From: Trochalopteron elliotii
Taxonomy: Eukaryota > Chordata > Aves > Passeriformes > Leiothrichidae
NCBI GenBank assembly: GCA_024734555.1
Contig: JANPWX010000054.1
Location: 9,555,619 to 9,619,618 of the forward strand
Direction of reading: 5' to 3'
Length of the DNA stretch: 64,000 nt
Shown here: positions 12,699-26,416 of the stretch, piece after piece
How the letters are laid out: the number at the start of each line of letters is the position of its first letter
How positions within the stretch are numbered: the stretch's first letter is position 1
Notes under the pieces: generated by a model
Database searches by the model: none
Told to the model about the DNA's origin: nothing
Seen by the model: the letters and a program-made list of their open reading frames with translations, nothing else
Made by a program: the position numbers and the translations under genes

Positions 12699-15600
12699 AG
12701 TAGCTCCAAAGGCTGTTTCGTTTTAATGGTTTGTGGGACTTTGGTGTTTTCTTTCCAGAAGTGAATGTTACAATGATCAACCTGTCTTAGTGCAGGTAAT
12801 TTGCCTGGGAGGCGGATACAGTGGTCAAAACAGAGAAGAGCCAGCATGGCAGAGCAGGATATTGAAGAGTTCTGATGTCAAGAGGAAGTGTTCATCCCAC
12901 AGTCTGCCCAAGTGGGCACTCCAAGCAAAGCACGTGTCTCTCTCAGACACCATTTCCTGGTGTTAATCAGTTAACAAGTGGAAGTGGTCTGCAGGGGAAG
13001 TGATGTGTCTGTCACAAGTTTGAAAGTCCAAGGATTTGACTAGCAGAGTTTAAGGACAGCTGTCAGGACTGCAGCTGTCAGTTCTGTAAAATTTGATTTC
13101 TTATTCACCACATTGCTGAGAATACCTTTTATTTTATTGTTGGGGTATTTTGTTTGGTTGGTTTGTTTTGGTTTTGCTCTTTACCTTCTAAACATGTCAT
13201 AATTCTTACTTGCATAAGAAAGTCAGAGGTGCAGAACCCAAACCCAGTTACAAGGCACTAGGTAAAGGAGTAAACAAATTAAATCAGCCACAATCAAGTC
13301 ATGCAAGCCACTCCTTTCTCCTGAGGCTGAATACAAGGAATTTGAAGAATTCCTAAAGTTAGCTGCCCAGCAATGTTGCACCCACACCCCCACTCTAGCA
13401 GAACAGATTCAGGGAACACTACAAGGAGGAAAAACCTATTTTAATTTCAGAAATTATGGAAGTTTCAATAAAGAAGGCAAAAAAAAAAATCAAGAATTTT
13501 GAGTTCATGCTGGTCATGTTTAATAAAGTCATGGAAACATTTGAGGTGTTACATGGAGACCATGTCACAAAGTGGACCCAAAGGAGTCTGTGTAATAACT
13601 TGGTTTCCTTGCCTGGCTGGGTGCTCCTATGATCTAATTATAAGGGAGCTGCAAGCCACCCTCGTTTGTCAGCATTGCCAAATTTCACAATTTCATGGCA
13701 AGACTTTCTACAATTGCTCTAATACTTCAAGGTTGCTTGGTGTATCAAAGCAGTGGAGAATGTCAGTTACCTTTTTTTACCTTCCTGAATATCAGAAAAA
13801 GGAATTGAAGCATGGAAGCATGAATTTTGTATAGGAAATCATAGGACCCGCAAAATATTATATTTTGAAAATATCATTAATTGATGCAAAATCTTTCTTT
13901 AAAGCATTTGAGGTGATAATTTTTCTTCTTGCAGTCATTATCAGGCTCTGGATTGATGCAGTATGTGATATACTGTATAACAGCTGGGCAATGCCATATC
14001 ATGATAAAGGAATGATGCAAACTTTTGCCAACTGAATGTTGCAAGCTTGAGCTGGTGACTTGTCTTCCTCTCCTGGCCACTGATCAGCAGAGCCAAAGAA
14101 TGAGTTGACAGAGATGAATCTGCTTTTCTATGGATTTTGGTTAATTTTTGTATATTCCATTTCAAGTTCAAAACCACCAACTTCATGTAACTATGTTGTG
14201 TGAAGTCCTGGCCTCTGCAGCAAAGTTTTTAAAGAACAGGCATCCAGTGAAATGTTTATAATCAGCAGGCACCGTAGTGAGTCACCAGTATGAATCACTG
14301 ACCTAGTTGTAGTGCATGGGATTGTGCAAAAGGGGTCAGATTTCCCTCTGCCTCATGGAGGGGGTACACTCAGACTGGCATCTGCACTGTGCCAAAGTGA
14401 GGACGTGGCCCTGGGTGGTGGGTACTAGTAGGATCACAGAGCGTGTCCTCAGAAGTTTCTCCACATGTTGATGTTAAAGGAGATGTCATATGAATTTTAA
14501 ATTAGAGATTGCCACCAGCAGCAAGAGAATCCTTACAGTCCTGAGCACACTGACCAGTGCTCTATCACCATGCACAGTGGTGATAAAAACATCATAGCCT
14601 GATGATTTCCAAGTTAAGGACAGTTATGAACACAGCCAGAGGGGGCTGTCAGGCAGGTTGTACGGTTGTGGTTCAACCAGCTGTCCATCTGCTGAGCTTT
14701 TCTTAGTGTTACCATACAGTAAGGGAGAGAGCACCCCAGGTCAGCTATCAAAATGGCAGGCTTACCCTTATGTACAGGCCACTTTGTCCCTTAGCTATCA
14801 CTTCCCCTTGTAAATATTTCTGAAATGATGGACAAACATTTTGTCAGTTGCAGACAAATGTCTGGTGTTGGTAAAAGTTTGATGTAAACCAGAAGGTTGT
14901 TATGAAGGGTCGATTACATTCTGTTTACTCATATCCAAGCTCATTTCCCACTGGGAACTGGGTGAAATGTATTTCACAAACACTGTGGAAAGATCACAGG
15001 GTTTCAGGCACCTTTCCATGAAAATGTTCAGTGAAAAAGAGCAATATGGAAACTTACAGTGAGAATGTATGCCATGCACAGGCAGTACACCAGAAGCTGT
15101 GCAGCGCTCTGGTGTGGGAGAGAGCATGAAAAGAGATGAGGCTGGCCAGTAGCAAGAGGCTGACAGAAAAGAAGAGACAGTGGAAAAGAAAGGGCTTAGT
15201 TGCAAAACCAGTCAAAGGGTGTTATGGTGTGGTGCCCATTCACAGAGCAGCTGCCCTCAGCTTGACCACCAAATTGCTAGACAGTGAACTCAGTGAATCT
15301 CACAGATTGGACCAACCAGATGCCATAATAATTAATTCCAACTGGCCAGTAATTGAAAACAGCATAGAGACAGCAATTCCTCGTTGACAACATTAATACA
15401 AAATCATCTTTAGTTGGAAAAGCCTCAGGTTTTATAGTTTTGAATAATGCAAAAAGAAAGAATAAAATTCTGGATTCTAAGGTAGGCTTTGCTGGTAGTG
15501 TTGCATCTCTCAGAAGGGGCTTGCTCAGCAGCCATAATTCTAAAATATCACTTTGAAAGCTGGTGTCTGTATGTAAGGCAGGGCTTCTTCACAAGGATGT

Positions 15601-16624
15601 ATCTGTCCATTAAGAAGCAATAATTTCAAATCATATTTCACAAATTTTGGAATTTTATAAAGGATTGCCAAAAACATAGAAGTACTTTGCTTCTTTTGTG
15701 TCAGTTCTAACTTTACTGCATAATGTAATTATCCTTGAGGTAAATAATTCTTAGGCTGCTTTTTTCTTATTTAAACATGATATTTTAATGTGTATTTTTG
15801 GCTGAGGATTTAAATGCCCAAATTGCATTGAAATGCTTTAGGGCCAGAGCACACAGTTCCTGTAAAAACTGTTGCCTCTATTAGTAACTCCAATGTTCAA
15901 AAAATCCAGAGTGAAGCTTCTTGTCTGCATATTCCTGTTCTGTTTCTCATTTTATTTGAAGGATGTTAAAAATGAGGAAGGCAAAGATTGTGCTTGTTGA
16001 TATGCATAACAGCATATGAAGAGTGCTGGATCTTCCCTTTTTTAGGATGAAGCCTTTCTGTAAAGTAATATGGCAGTCATTTGCATCTGATCTATAATGT
16101 TCAGGTCTTTTAATTGACTAGCAAAGTATGGTCCTCAGGATACCACAAGAATTTAATTAAGCAGAGCTACTTTGTTTACATGGTGCAAATGGGAGTAAAA
16201 TTTACCTGCAGGTGAGACATGATTGAGACTTATGTTTTTCATCAGAAAAATAATACTATCACTTCTGAGACTTTATATATGTATATATTTAGGAACATTA
16301 TCACTTCTAAGATTTTTATGCCATTAATTGTAGATAGTTTAAGAAATTGTTCATTAAAGAATTCACATATAATTGTTACAATTACACTCTTTTATCCTGC
16401 CTAGCACTTTAAGTGGAAATCTCAGAACTTGGTTTTACAGTTCTTTGTTTGCCAGAAGGAAGTAGGGAAATAAAAGAGATAAATAATTAAGGCATTAGCT
16501 TTAATGGGGGCTTAGGAGTTCAGTTAATTGTGTGGGTTTTTTTCAGTACAATTTATACATGGGATTATTCAAAAAAACCCAAGAACAAACCAGTCAAAAC
16601 CAACCAAAAAAATGCAAACAACCG
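12699..16624. other. Non-coding DNA without recognisable genes
   Basis: No exon or repeat family recognised. A polyadenylation-like word followed by an A-run at 13467-13489 was considered as a retrocopy tail and rejected. Open frames of 60-111 codons show no family signature. Confidence 0.55.
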
Positions 16625-16858
16625 TCTAGCATTTAGTGTCTTTAATGCAATAACAAACATTTCTACAGTTCAGCACTTGTGAGCAACCCTACAATAGCAA
16701 ACCTGTGCAAACAACTCAGATCTTCTGAGAAACTTTAAAGTAAAAAGTTATTTTGTGCAAAACTCAGCACTTTGTAACCATTCAGATAATGGCAAACCAA
16801 TGTTCTCATCTCAGCACTTGCTTGCTCTTGTGCAATAATATGCCAGTGTGAATGTATG
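16625..16858. repeat. Degenerate ~47-bp minisatellite, about five copies
   Basis: A diverged tandem array found by eye. The anchor word tcagcactt or a close variant recurs at 16625 (tctagcatt), 16670, 16716 (tcagatctt), 16764 and 16811. The spacings are 45, 46, 48 and 47 bases. Within units a second shared word of the type ataa(c/g)caaacc recurs (near 16650, 16692 and 16787), as does ttgtgcaa. Divergence between copies is large, so the array is old. No coding role is apparent. Confidence 0.7.
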
Positions 16859-19800
16859 ACAGGGAAAAAAACCCCAAAACCAAAATCTAAACACTTAAAG
16901 ATTTCTTTTCCAAGTTCATACAGAGGGAGTAAAAATAGATTTGGTCATTTATAAATGCATTTTATTATATACAGAATCAAATGCAAAAGGTTATACCTGG
17001 GATTTTGATATACTGGGATACTTGTAGTTAGTACAGGAAAATGTGAATTTTTTTTCATCTTTACCAGAATCCTGAGACAACATTAAATAAAGAAGGGTGA
17101 GGTTGGAATAGCTGACAAACAGATTAAGAATTTGTTCCTTTTCACAGCAACTTCAGGGTGTAATTCTACTGTTCACCCTGATGCTTCCAGGGTGCCTTTC
17201 TGGCTTTTAGCTGTGTGCTGCAGGAAACCACTTTGATGTGTGCTGTGGCTGTAGCAGTGTGGCAGGGACAGCTGGACAAACTGCTCCAGTCTACAGAGCT
17301 GGCTTCCATCCCCATTCCCTTCCAGGTCTGAAACATGACTGCCCTTTTCCCATATTCTCTCTCCCTATTTCTGACTCATTCTCTGTTTCTTGTTATATAC
17401 AGAAAGGAATTGTGCAGAAGACAGAGCTGCTTCTGCAACTTTGTGCTGCTCACACAAAGGTGGTCTCTGGATACCCCTCACTCACACAGTGAGTGTCAGT
17501 GCCGTGTCAGACCTGGGAGACCAAAGTATCTGGCTCACAGCAGGCTTTATTCCTACAGTATTCAGCCCATCTGTATGTCTCATCTCCTGGTGGCACTGGA
17601 GGAGGGGAGGGAGAACAGAGCAGCTAGATTGGCATTTGTCAAGCGGCGACAAAAATAGCAAATCACCATTATAATTTTGGCCTGAGTTGTATGAGATTAA
17701 AGGATTTTTTCATGATGCTTATGAAAGTGACCTTTAACAAATGTTTTGTGGTCAAATAAACATGAAATTTATGGAAAAGGAAAGTCCAATTGTGTACGGA
17801 ATATTCTCAGCTCTTACACAGAACTGGGAATCTAAAAATTAGATTACTAATGAACCGTCATAGTCCGAGTGTGTTTCACAAACTGAAGTTAGTCTATGGA
17901 GTATTTATCAGGGATTTAATCAGAAAAAGCCTGGAAATTCATCTGGAGCACAAGCAGCCTTTGTTCAGCAAACTGCTGACATGTTCCTTCAGGCAAGGTT
18001 TTCCTTTGTCTGGATTAGTTAAGCAAATAACTATGCAGAGTGCTTAGTCCTGGGTTTGAAATTCTGAAGGAAATTTATGTCCTTTACAGGTGCACTGCAC
18101 ATATGAGTATGTCAAAGCAAGATCAAAGTCACAGTCTTTGGGACTATGTCTTGATTCTGTAAGGCTCAGGTCCTTTGAAACAAAGGAGAACTCTGGTTCT
18201 GAGTTATCAGCAGGACTGCTGGTGGTCATCACCATGTGGTTAAGAAACACTTTCAATACCACTGAAGTCTTGTTCATATTTTTGTGCCTTTTTAAACAAG
18301 GAGTCCTGTAATAGTAAAAGATATAATTTATGATTTAGAAATCCTTCAATTCAGAGAAAGAGGACTCTGTGTGTACAAGTGCTTGGTAGTGAACCAGCTC
18401 CTGTACAGCCAGAGTTTAAAAATCCAAACACTTTTCTTGGGGTAATGTAATTCCCTCTGTATGCCTTTTAGGAGTTTGCAAGGGAATGTCAACATCTACA
18501 TCTAGATGATGTAGACATTCTCCTGAAATACCTTATTATGTTATTAGCACCACCTGAGAGATCAGTTTTGTCCAAAGGTGTCCAGTGGTGTCTTCACCTA
18601 AGTAAGTCTTAAAGTACAGTCCACAAGTGTTTGGCAAATGGTTAAAATATGTTTTTCTTTCTTGGCTAAAATCCATATTTTCATTTAACCCAAGATGCTG
18701 TATTAATTTTTTAATGACTGCCACTCAACTATAGAGACGTTTTCAATGAGGTACCAACTGTGTACTCTCTTTCTGAAAGTGTCCTGCCTACTTGATTTTT
18801 TCTCACATTTCACAGACTCATTAACTCAATCACACCTCCTTTGCCATTAAGAAATTTGGATTGCCATTCTGTGACCACTACAGACTTGCCTGCAGCTGCT
18901 TTTGGACTTTGGCAACACCCAGTTATTGTTCATAGGTCTGAGTGATGCTCTGACTTGACTGGGCCTGTGTCTTGTTCTGCAACATGTGAGTTGTGTTTGT
19001 ATTGTGCTGTTCGTTGCCCCACTTTACTTCCCCTGAATTCCCTTCCCCGTTGCCTTTTGTGGCTCAGAGTGGCAGAGCTGAAGTCAATGAGACTGTCTAA
19101 GGAAGGAACTGATCACGTCTGCCTTTCCTGTTGAGCCTTTTCCCTTTTACAGTTTCAGTAGCCCTATTAACACATTAAGGAAAGCTGGGGAGTCGTTTGC
19201 TCCTGCAGAATACTTGCGTCCCCAGTAGTGGAGATGTCTCCTAACACCCCCTCCCTGTGGGCAGAATGGAAATGTGAAAGCATGCCTGGGTATTATGAGG
19301 GGGTCTCAGCATCACAAGTCAAAGTCCACGTTAAGGTACGCAGGGGATAGAGACGCCAGATCTTTCAGAAACCATTTTGAAAATTATGAGCAAAACGGGA
19401 AAGCAAACAATAAGATCATGAGTACATATTAATGCAGACACATCCTGCACCCAGGTGAGAGGAGTTAAAGCCAGGGTGACCTTCTAGGAAGGACTGCTCA
19501 AAGGCTCTGTGTGTGGGCTGAAGAGGTTTGGGAATCTGGAGACATCCTGAGAGCATGAACAGAGGAAAGTGTAGATCATGTTTTTTAAGGCTGGAGGGAC
19601 TGGGAGCTCTTTGGATAGTGAATGGGCTGTGATGAAAGCAGAGTTTGGTGTTGCATACATGAAATAGGACAGATGTTTGCAGAAAGCTGCTCGAGCTATT
19701 TTTGATATAAGCATACCAGCCAGCCCCCTAAGGAGAATGTGGAGAGACAGGAGTCTGCCTCTCCCACAGCTAGTAGGATTACCCATCAAAAAGAGAAATG

Positions 19801-22800
19801 GTCTCATCCTGTCTTGCTCTACAGACACTTCAATGCATTTCTCCAGTGTATTGTACCCATGTACTCTGCCTTTCAGGTGCTCCCATGTCCTCCTCAGTTG
19901 TATGGAAGGATCATGCAAACAGGTAAGGTATGGCTGAAGGGAGAATGACAAATGAGCTGGGATTCACAGCCGAGAGAGGAAGTTCATCTTCCTCTATTTC
20001 TATGTCATGTCTTACTCTTTTACACCTGCTTTTCAATGGTTCTGTTTCCTACTGAATGCTAGCTCTTCCCCAGCTGCCTTTTAGCAGATCTCTCTCAGAT
20101 GGCCACATTGCTCAGTCTGTTTGGCCAAGCTGATATTTGATAGTGGCAACATCCAAGCCAGCACTTTTAACATAAGTTACTCACTATCTTTAGCTGTATC
20201 TTTGTGATGAGAACTGAGATTATAGGGTTGTGGGAGAGAAGAAAATGGCAACAAAATGGAAACTAGACAGAATTCCCACCTTCTTTCCAGAAACATCTTG
20301 ACAACCTGTTGGGATTGTAGCTCTTCTTCCAGCTCTGGCTGTCTGTGGAAGGCACCCCAGCCAAGAGAAGGGGTAGTTCTGACTTCTTTTGGCTGTCTGC
20401 CTTGTGTCCTGAAATCTTGCTAAAGGAGAAACCTTACAATCTGCTTTATCTTTGCAGTGTAGAGTATTGCAGCTCTTTGGAGAACATTTCTTTCTTTCTC
20501 TTGGTTATTGGAGGTTTACTGGCTATTTGGTTGAGAAAAGCTCAAAGGAGTAGATGTGTTAAGGTTGGTGTCATTCTTTCATTTAATGCACAGGCTTTTC
20601 TAACCAAAAAGAAAAACTGTTGAGGACTGGCCTTCTTGTTAAATGTGTGAGACAGTAGAAGCTGTCTGGCTTGACTCATGGGTTTGACAGAGGAGTTAGT
20701 AAGTTTACCTGAGGACATTCTGAAACATCATGAGACTGGTAGTAGCTAAATATAAGGCAAGTCTGTTGGTGCCACCCTGGGAAACAGAACTCATGGGTGT
20801 GTGGCACAGAGACAGCAGAGCCTGCTGTGCAGAGGCAGACAGACTGCCCCACTGACCTCTTGCAAGGTGTCAAGGCAATCAGACTCACTCACAGTTGTAA
20901 AGGCTGTGGCTGAAGCTAATAATACCCAGTACCTGTAGGACAGTAGGGAGGAAAAAAGAAAATATTAAAAGATACAGTAATTAATAGGACAGGGAGTACA
21001 GATAGTTAAAAACTGAGAGTTTCAAGGGAATCCAGATTCTAGGATCTTGCATCTTTGAACCTGGAAAGATTCTGACTTAAACTAAACATACATCAAAATA
21101 GCCAGAAAACAGACATCTGCTGCTTTTCTTTTGGCTGCATACTGGTGTGACTTGCTACCCTATAGCAACTATGCTGTAATACACACAGGCCCAGATGTTT
21201 TCTGATAATAAAACTGTAGCTCGCTAATGCTTAAGGAGGAAAGATGCCAAGGTGTTCTTCAGGGAGAGAATGGTGTGTCTTCCTCTCAATGCAGCTGGAC
21301 AGAGTTAACCAGCCAGAGTATTTGCTGTACAAAATGAGCCAGTCTCAGCACCAAACAGCAGTCCCCAACCCCAGGTACTGCATTGAGCTCCTCTTTGTCA
21401 CAGGTATAAGAGATGTATTCTGATTTTAACCTGCCTCAGATCTGGCTTCCAGTTATGGATGTAGAAGGACTGTGTTTTGGAACTTGACTCTGCCCACAGG
21501 TAGCTCTCTCTCACTGAATAGTTCAAGAATTTGACTAGACTAGACTATCTACCTCCAAAGGTCTTGCCATGCATATGTACCGTTTGAAACTTAATGTCTT
21601 CTCAAACTGATTCTCAGTTATCAAATCAAGTTACCAGTATTTCCTTTCACCCAGTACTTCCTTTATTTTTTCTTTCTTACTTAGAATCTGAAATATTTGT
21701 GGTTTATATTCTTAGGGCATAGCACTTCAGCTTCTCATTAGTACTTCCAAAGCTTAAGGGAAGAAACAGAAACAGGAGCATGTGTGTGGGTACAAGCCCA
21801 TCATCAGTGAAGGGTCACATAGCAAGGTTTCCTCTTTCAATGACTCCAGAGAAAGCATGACCATCACAGCCTGCAGGTGGGACTGTCACCAAAAGAGAAT
21901 AAGAATAAAATTGTGCCTCATATTTCTAGCATCTGATCACTGAACTGTATGAAAAAGTCACACAGAAAGCAACTGCCACAGTGGAAGTCAAAGCATACTA
22001 ACTTCCAAAATCTGAAAAACATGGGGTTTATTATCTTTTGGTCCAGACTTGAATTAGGGGAGATATCTTGAAAAGAAGTTAAAAAATCAACTAGGTGTCC
22101 CAAGGATCATGTGACATGTATTTTTAGCAAGCAGCCAGAGGGTGGGGAAACTCCCAAGTTAGCAATCCCATGAAAATTACCATATTTGATGGCAGCACCC
22201 ACAGAATGTCCATCTCCCTGTAGAAACTGGTTTTGCTGCTACAAGCACATTCATGTTTAGATCATAATCTGCTCAACAGTTCATGATTCCTTGTACTTCA
22301 GAGGAGCTGCTGTACCTGTTTTAAAGGTGGATGGCAAAGAATGTGAAGATTTACTTTATATACAGGTAATTTAAAATGATATTGCTCGTTTATTTTAAAC
22401 TAGAACACCAGTAGATTTCATGTATACCATCTTATGCCAGAATCATTCTCCCTTCAGAATTTAAAAGAATATTACAGACACAGAAGATAAAATTAAACTT
22501 TTCTCTAATTTTTCTGTATTTCTACGATAGAAATAAATATTTTATAACAACTTATTCAGGACTAGTCATATCTATGGACTTTTCTTTCTCTCCAAATCTT
22601 GTTAGGTGAATAACAGTTCCAAGTCTTTCTGTTCTGAGTACAAACATGTTTCAAAGGTGTTTTCAGCCTATAGTTCCAGGCATAGCTGTTTTTCCAGCTT
22701 CATTTTGCCTGACCACTTCCAAACAACTTGTTTAGAGTAGAGCTGTAATTTTTTGTTAGTACAAAGACCCAGAAAAAAATATTTATACATCTAGAGGACA

Positions 22801-23690
22801 GGAGTCACAGAGGAAGGACAAAATAATAAAAGGCCAGCATGCAAATTATTCTAATAAGTGCTTAGCACCTTCCTTTGCACTGAAGCAGACACTTACACAA
22901 GTGTCACTACTCACAGGAAGCAAAATTTCAGCTCTTGCCTCTCCTACTCTGGACAGGTCCTCAAAAATTCTATTCACAATTGCATATCCTGTTCCACTGA
23001 AAATATGTGAGGCCTTTGACACCTGTTTTGCTACCAGTTATGTGACATTTCTTACCTTTTTCCAGGTACATATATAAAACACAATTAGATGTAACTCTTA
23101 GCCCTCCACAAGCAATGCAGTAGCCATCAAATAAACAAGGCAGCCAGATAATGATCACTGATAACATCCAGGTACTTCACAGGGAAGTTGCAGCAAAGTT
23201 TATTATCTCTTGCATTACCTTTAAGGTTTTGCCTGGAGGCCAGTGCTGAAATCAGACTTCCAACCTGCCAGAAAATTCCAAGTACTTGCTAAGTCACCCT
23301 CCCTGCCCTGAAGACTTTCTATTCTGAAAAGTCCCTTTTCTATAGATAGAAAGGTGATGCATAAACCAAATCCAGACTCACATTTTGCAGCAGGTCGACA
23401 CTGATTTTCTTGATGTCTTACTGTGAGAGAATCAGAAGTGTTTTGTGGGAATGTCCTGAGTTTCAGCCCTGTGTCTTTCTCATCAACCTCTTTTACAGAA
23501 AGACACAGAACAGCATGTGACTGAAGTATTCAGTGGAGGCACTAATAGTTATGAAAAACCAAATCCAAAATTTCAGACAAAATGGATATGCAAAACTCCA
23601 CTCAGTTCCTATAAAAATGAATATTCTACATGAATATTCTATTCATGTTTTCAACAGAGATCAGATTGGGGCTGGTTCTCTGTTTACATT

Positions 23691-23734
23691 CTTTTTTCTT
23701 TTTCTTATTATTTTTCTTTTTTTTTTTTTTTTTT
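23691..23734. repeat. T-rich low-complexity tract
   Basis: Poly-T with a few C and A interruptions, ending in a pure run of T. It is low-complexity sequence; the hydrophobic poly-Phe frames across it are artefacts. Confidence 0.85.
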
Positions 23735-24152
23735 AATAAGTCTTCCAATGGAAAACTGTACAGTTTATTTCATCTGTGTGAGAAAGCGCAGGATGTTTTG
23801 CTGGTTATTTCATCATATGTGAAAAATAAAATGTTGCCAAAACCTACATTGAACATACTTCCTTAAGAAAAGCAGGTTAAATTACATTAAGCCTCAAGGG
23901 GTTTTAGTCACTGTAGAAAAGTCAATCTGTAGTTTCTACTATACCAGCAGGTTGGAATGCCCGTACTTGCCCTGAATATCACTTCTCTGTTATACTGCCT
24001 TCTGAATTTTATTTAACATACTAATCTCTAATTACAATCTTTTTTCTATATGTGAGATTTTGAAAATTCATATAAAATCCTTTGAGACAACATTTTATCT
24101 TTGTCTCTATATATATCAAAGCTTGAGCCAGAATTCCTTAAATGTGAAATAC

Positions 24153-24178
24153 AGATTTTTCAGAAATCTGAAAAATCT
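24153..24178. repeat. 12-bp perfect inverted repeat with 2-nt spacer
   Basis: The left arm agatttttcaga (24153-24164) and right arm tctgaaaaatct (24167-24178) are exact reverse complements separated by two bases. It could form a short cruciform or hairpin. It is followed by a small direct repeat, aaatcttaaatc. Function is unknown and chance is possible. Confidence 0.9.
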
Positions 24179-26345
24179 TAAATCTTAAATCCGTACATGA
24201 AAGGAACAGATACTGTTGAACCTCGAAAAATGGAGAAGTCTGATAGTATCTCAATTAGTTCTCCTATCTTTATGTTGCTGGGACATGAAACATGAAATGG
24301 CACTTAAAACAAGAAGTTAGGTAATTAAAGGTGATCCGAAGTTGTTTAAAGCTTTTATCAGCTCTCTGGATGCCTGTTTAAGAGATGTAACTGCCTATCT
24401 TGCAGTCAATGGTATGCTGTTCTCAGTAAATGTACTTAGCATAGAAGAAGGGTGCTTGCTTCTGCACACATTCCTATGAATCATCCACATGATTTCACAG
24501 CAGATTTTCATGATGCACCTGCATGAAAAAGGGTTGTTAGAATCAGTCTTCAATTTTTCAGTGTATTTTTATATTTTTTAGGATTTTGCAGAGTGGAAAA
24601 TGCTTTAAAAAGACAAATATAAGTAAGTCATCAGCAGTGAAATGTGGCAGCTGCAAGTTTTATTATTTGAATGTTGACAGGTCATTTCCCCTTTGCCTCT
24701 TGCACAGACTGTAATACTATCACCAGTCAGCACCAGCCATCTGGCTGGTCAGCAGAAGGGCAGGGAAATCACACACTAGGCAGGGAAAGCTGCTTCTTTT
24801 CTTTCCCAGGGAAGTCCTTGACAGGAAACAAAGGAAGAAATTATAAACTATGATCAAATAAGATAGAATCGTCCACTCATGAATTTTGTTCTCCTTACAT
24901 TGGGTGATGAGAACAAAAGGCTCAATGTTTAGCCTGCTCTGACCTCGAGAAAGTCAAGTCAGTTCTCTGAGTACTGGGGCTTTAATGGTGACTAAAAGCA
25001 AGTGCTGAGAATGGTTATGTTCCAAGGGGAGAATGAGTGGAGTAGGTTGGGCATGGACTAACTTCTACCAGCTGTGAAAGACTGTTGAAGAATCCATCTT
25101 TGCAGAAAAATATATTGACTAGAAATTTGGCCTTTTTCTTAGTGCATGTCAGTCGGTCCTATGAAACAAGGTGCAATCACTGCAAGTACACAAATAAGTC
25201 ACCAGACCTCAACAAAGCCCTTAATTATACGGTGGTTAAGGAATTATTGCATTGCTAGGAGCATGAAATGCTCAGTAATATCCCACAGACGTCTGAAGAA
25301 ACCTTTGTGCTGCTGCCAAATAGTTTGTGGGGACATTAAAACAAATAGTGAATTCTCAGCAAAAAAATAAGACTGAGTTCCTTTACTTACAGAGAACAGC
25401 AGTGTTTCTGGGCTCCAAATCTGGGCAATCCTGCCTTGGTGCCTATGCCAGTAAGAAAAAAGGACTCTTGAATGTTTTCTCTGTTCCAGCTTTTGAAGGG
25501 ATGTTGATACTGCTTTTATCCCTGCTTTTTTTTGGTGTGTCTTGTCAATTTGTCTCTTCTCCCTTTCAAATATTGTTAACACACTTGAGTCCTTTTAGAC
25601 TAACATCAACAGCTAGAATGTGGACCCTAAGGGAGTGATAAGTTACCAGATTCAAGGGATACATCCTCATTGGATGTGATTTTACATGCAAACTTGTGCC
25701 ATGCAAACAATATTTTGAAACCTAAGTTTTTTTATACCAGGAAGCCTGTTATTTCCAGCCTGGTCAGTGTAGAATGGGAAGATCTTACAGGTATGGAATG
25801 AAGAGAGCTATTTTTGGAAACAGAGTTGAGTTATGCTAGTTAACCTAAAAGAGTAACACCAAACAAAGTAGAAAAATGTTATTATGCAGATCTGAATTAT
25901 TTGCTATCATCTTCTTTTGCTGCTTTAGGAGAGTGAGAATTTTTTGGTTTCTTACTTACATATTCATTTAGTGGACTAATAAACTTTAGTTACTGCCTAG
26001 ACATGCTGTGCATTTTGACTAATGACTATGTGAGAAGCAAGCTGCTGTCTGAGATATAAGATCTTACAGATATGCAAAGCCACAGTGTTTTTAACAGATG
26101 AGAGTCTGAACATCCAAAGTACTATGGCTTGGTTTTGTTCCCTTTGTAAATCTTTTCGACAAATATGCAGATCTTCAGTCAGCCATTCTCTGAAATAATT
26201 CAGAACTAAATCTAGCAATTAAGGGGTCAAAGTTTGTAATGAAATATCCTGACACTTCTGTAAACAGCACTATCAATTACTAAACATCAGTCCTGGGCAG
26301 GTCAAGTGGTGTTTCCTCAAGGTTCCTGTGGCACAAGAGTAGGGG

Positions 26346-26416
26346 AAGAAAAAAAGAAAAAAAATTAAGAAAAAAAACTAAGGAAAAAAAAAAAAAAAGA
26401 GAGAGAGAGAGAAGAG
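26346..26416. repeat. A-rich tract followed by (GA)n microsatellite
   Basis: An all-purine segment with only a few interruptions: long A-runs broken by single G, T or C bases, then about nine GA dinucleotides. It is a purine-tract microsatellite and likely polymorphic in length. Confidence 0.9.

Noticed and set aside
13200..13490. AATAAA at 13467-13472 followed by an A-run at 13479-13489, as in a processed retrocopy
   Set aside because: The signal is only about six bases from the A-run, no coding similarity lies upstream, and no target-site duplication was seen.
19484..19951. 155-codon minus-strand frame
   Set aside because: No family motif and atypical sequence. About the size expected occasionally by chance in 64 kb.
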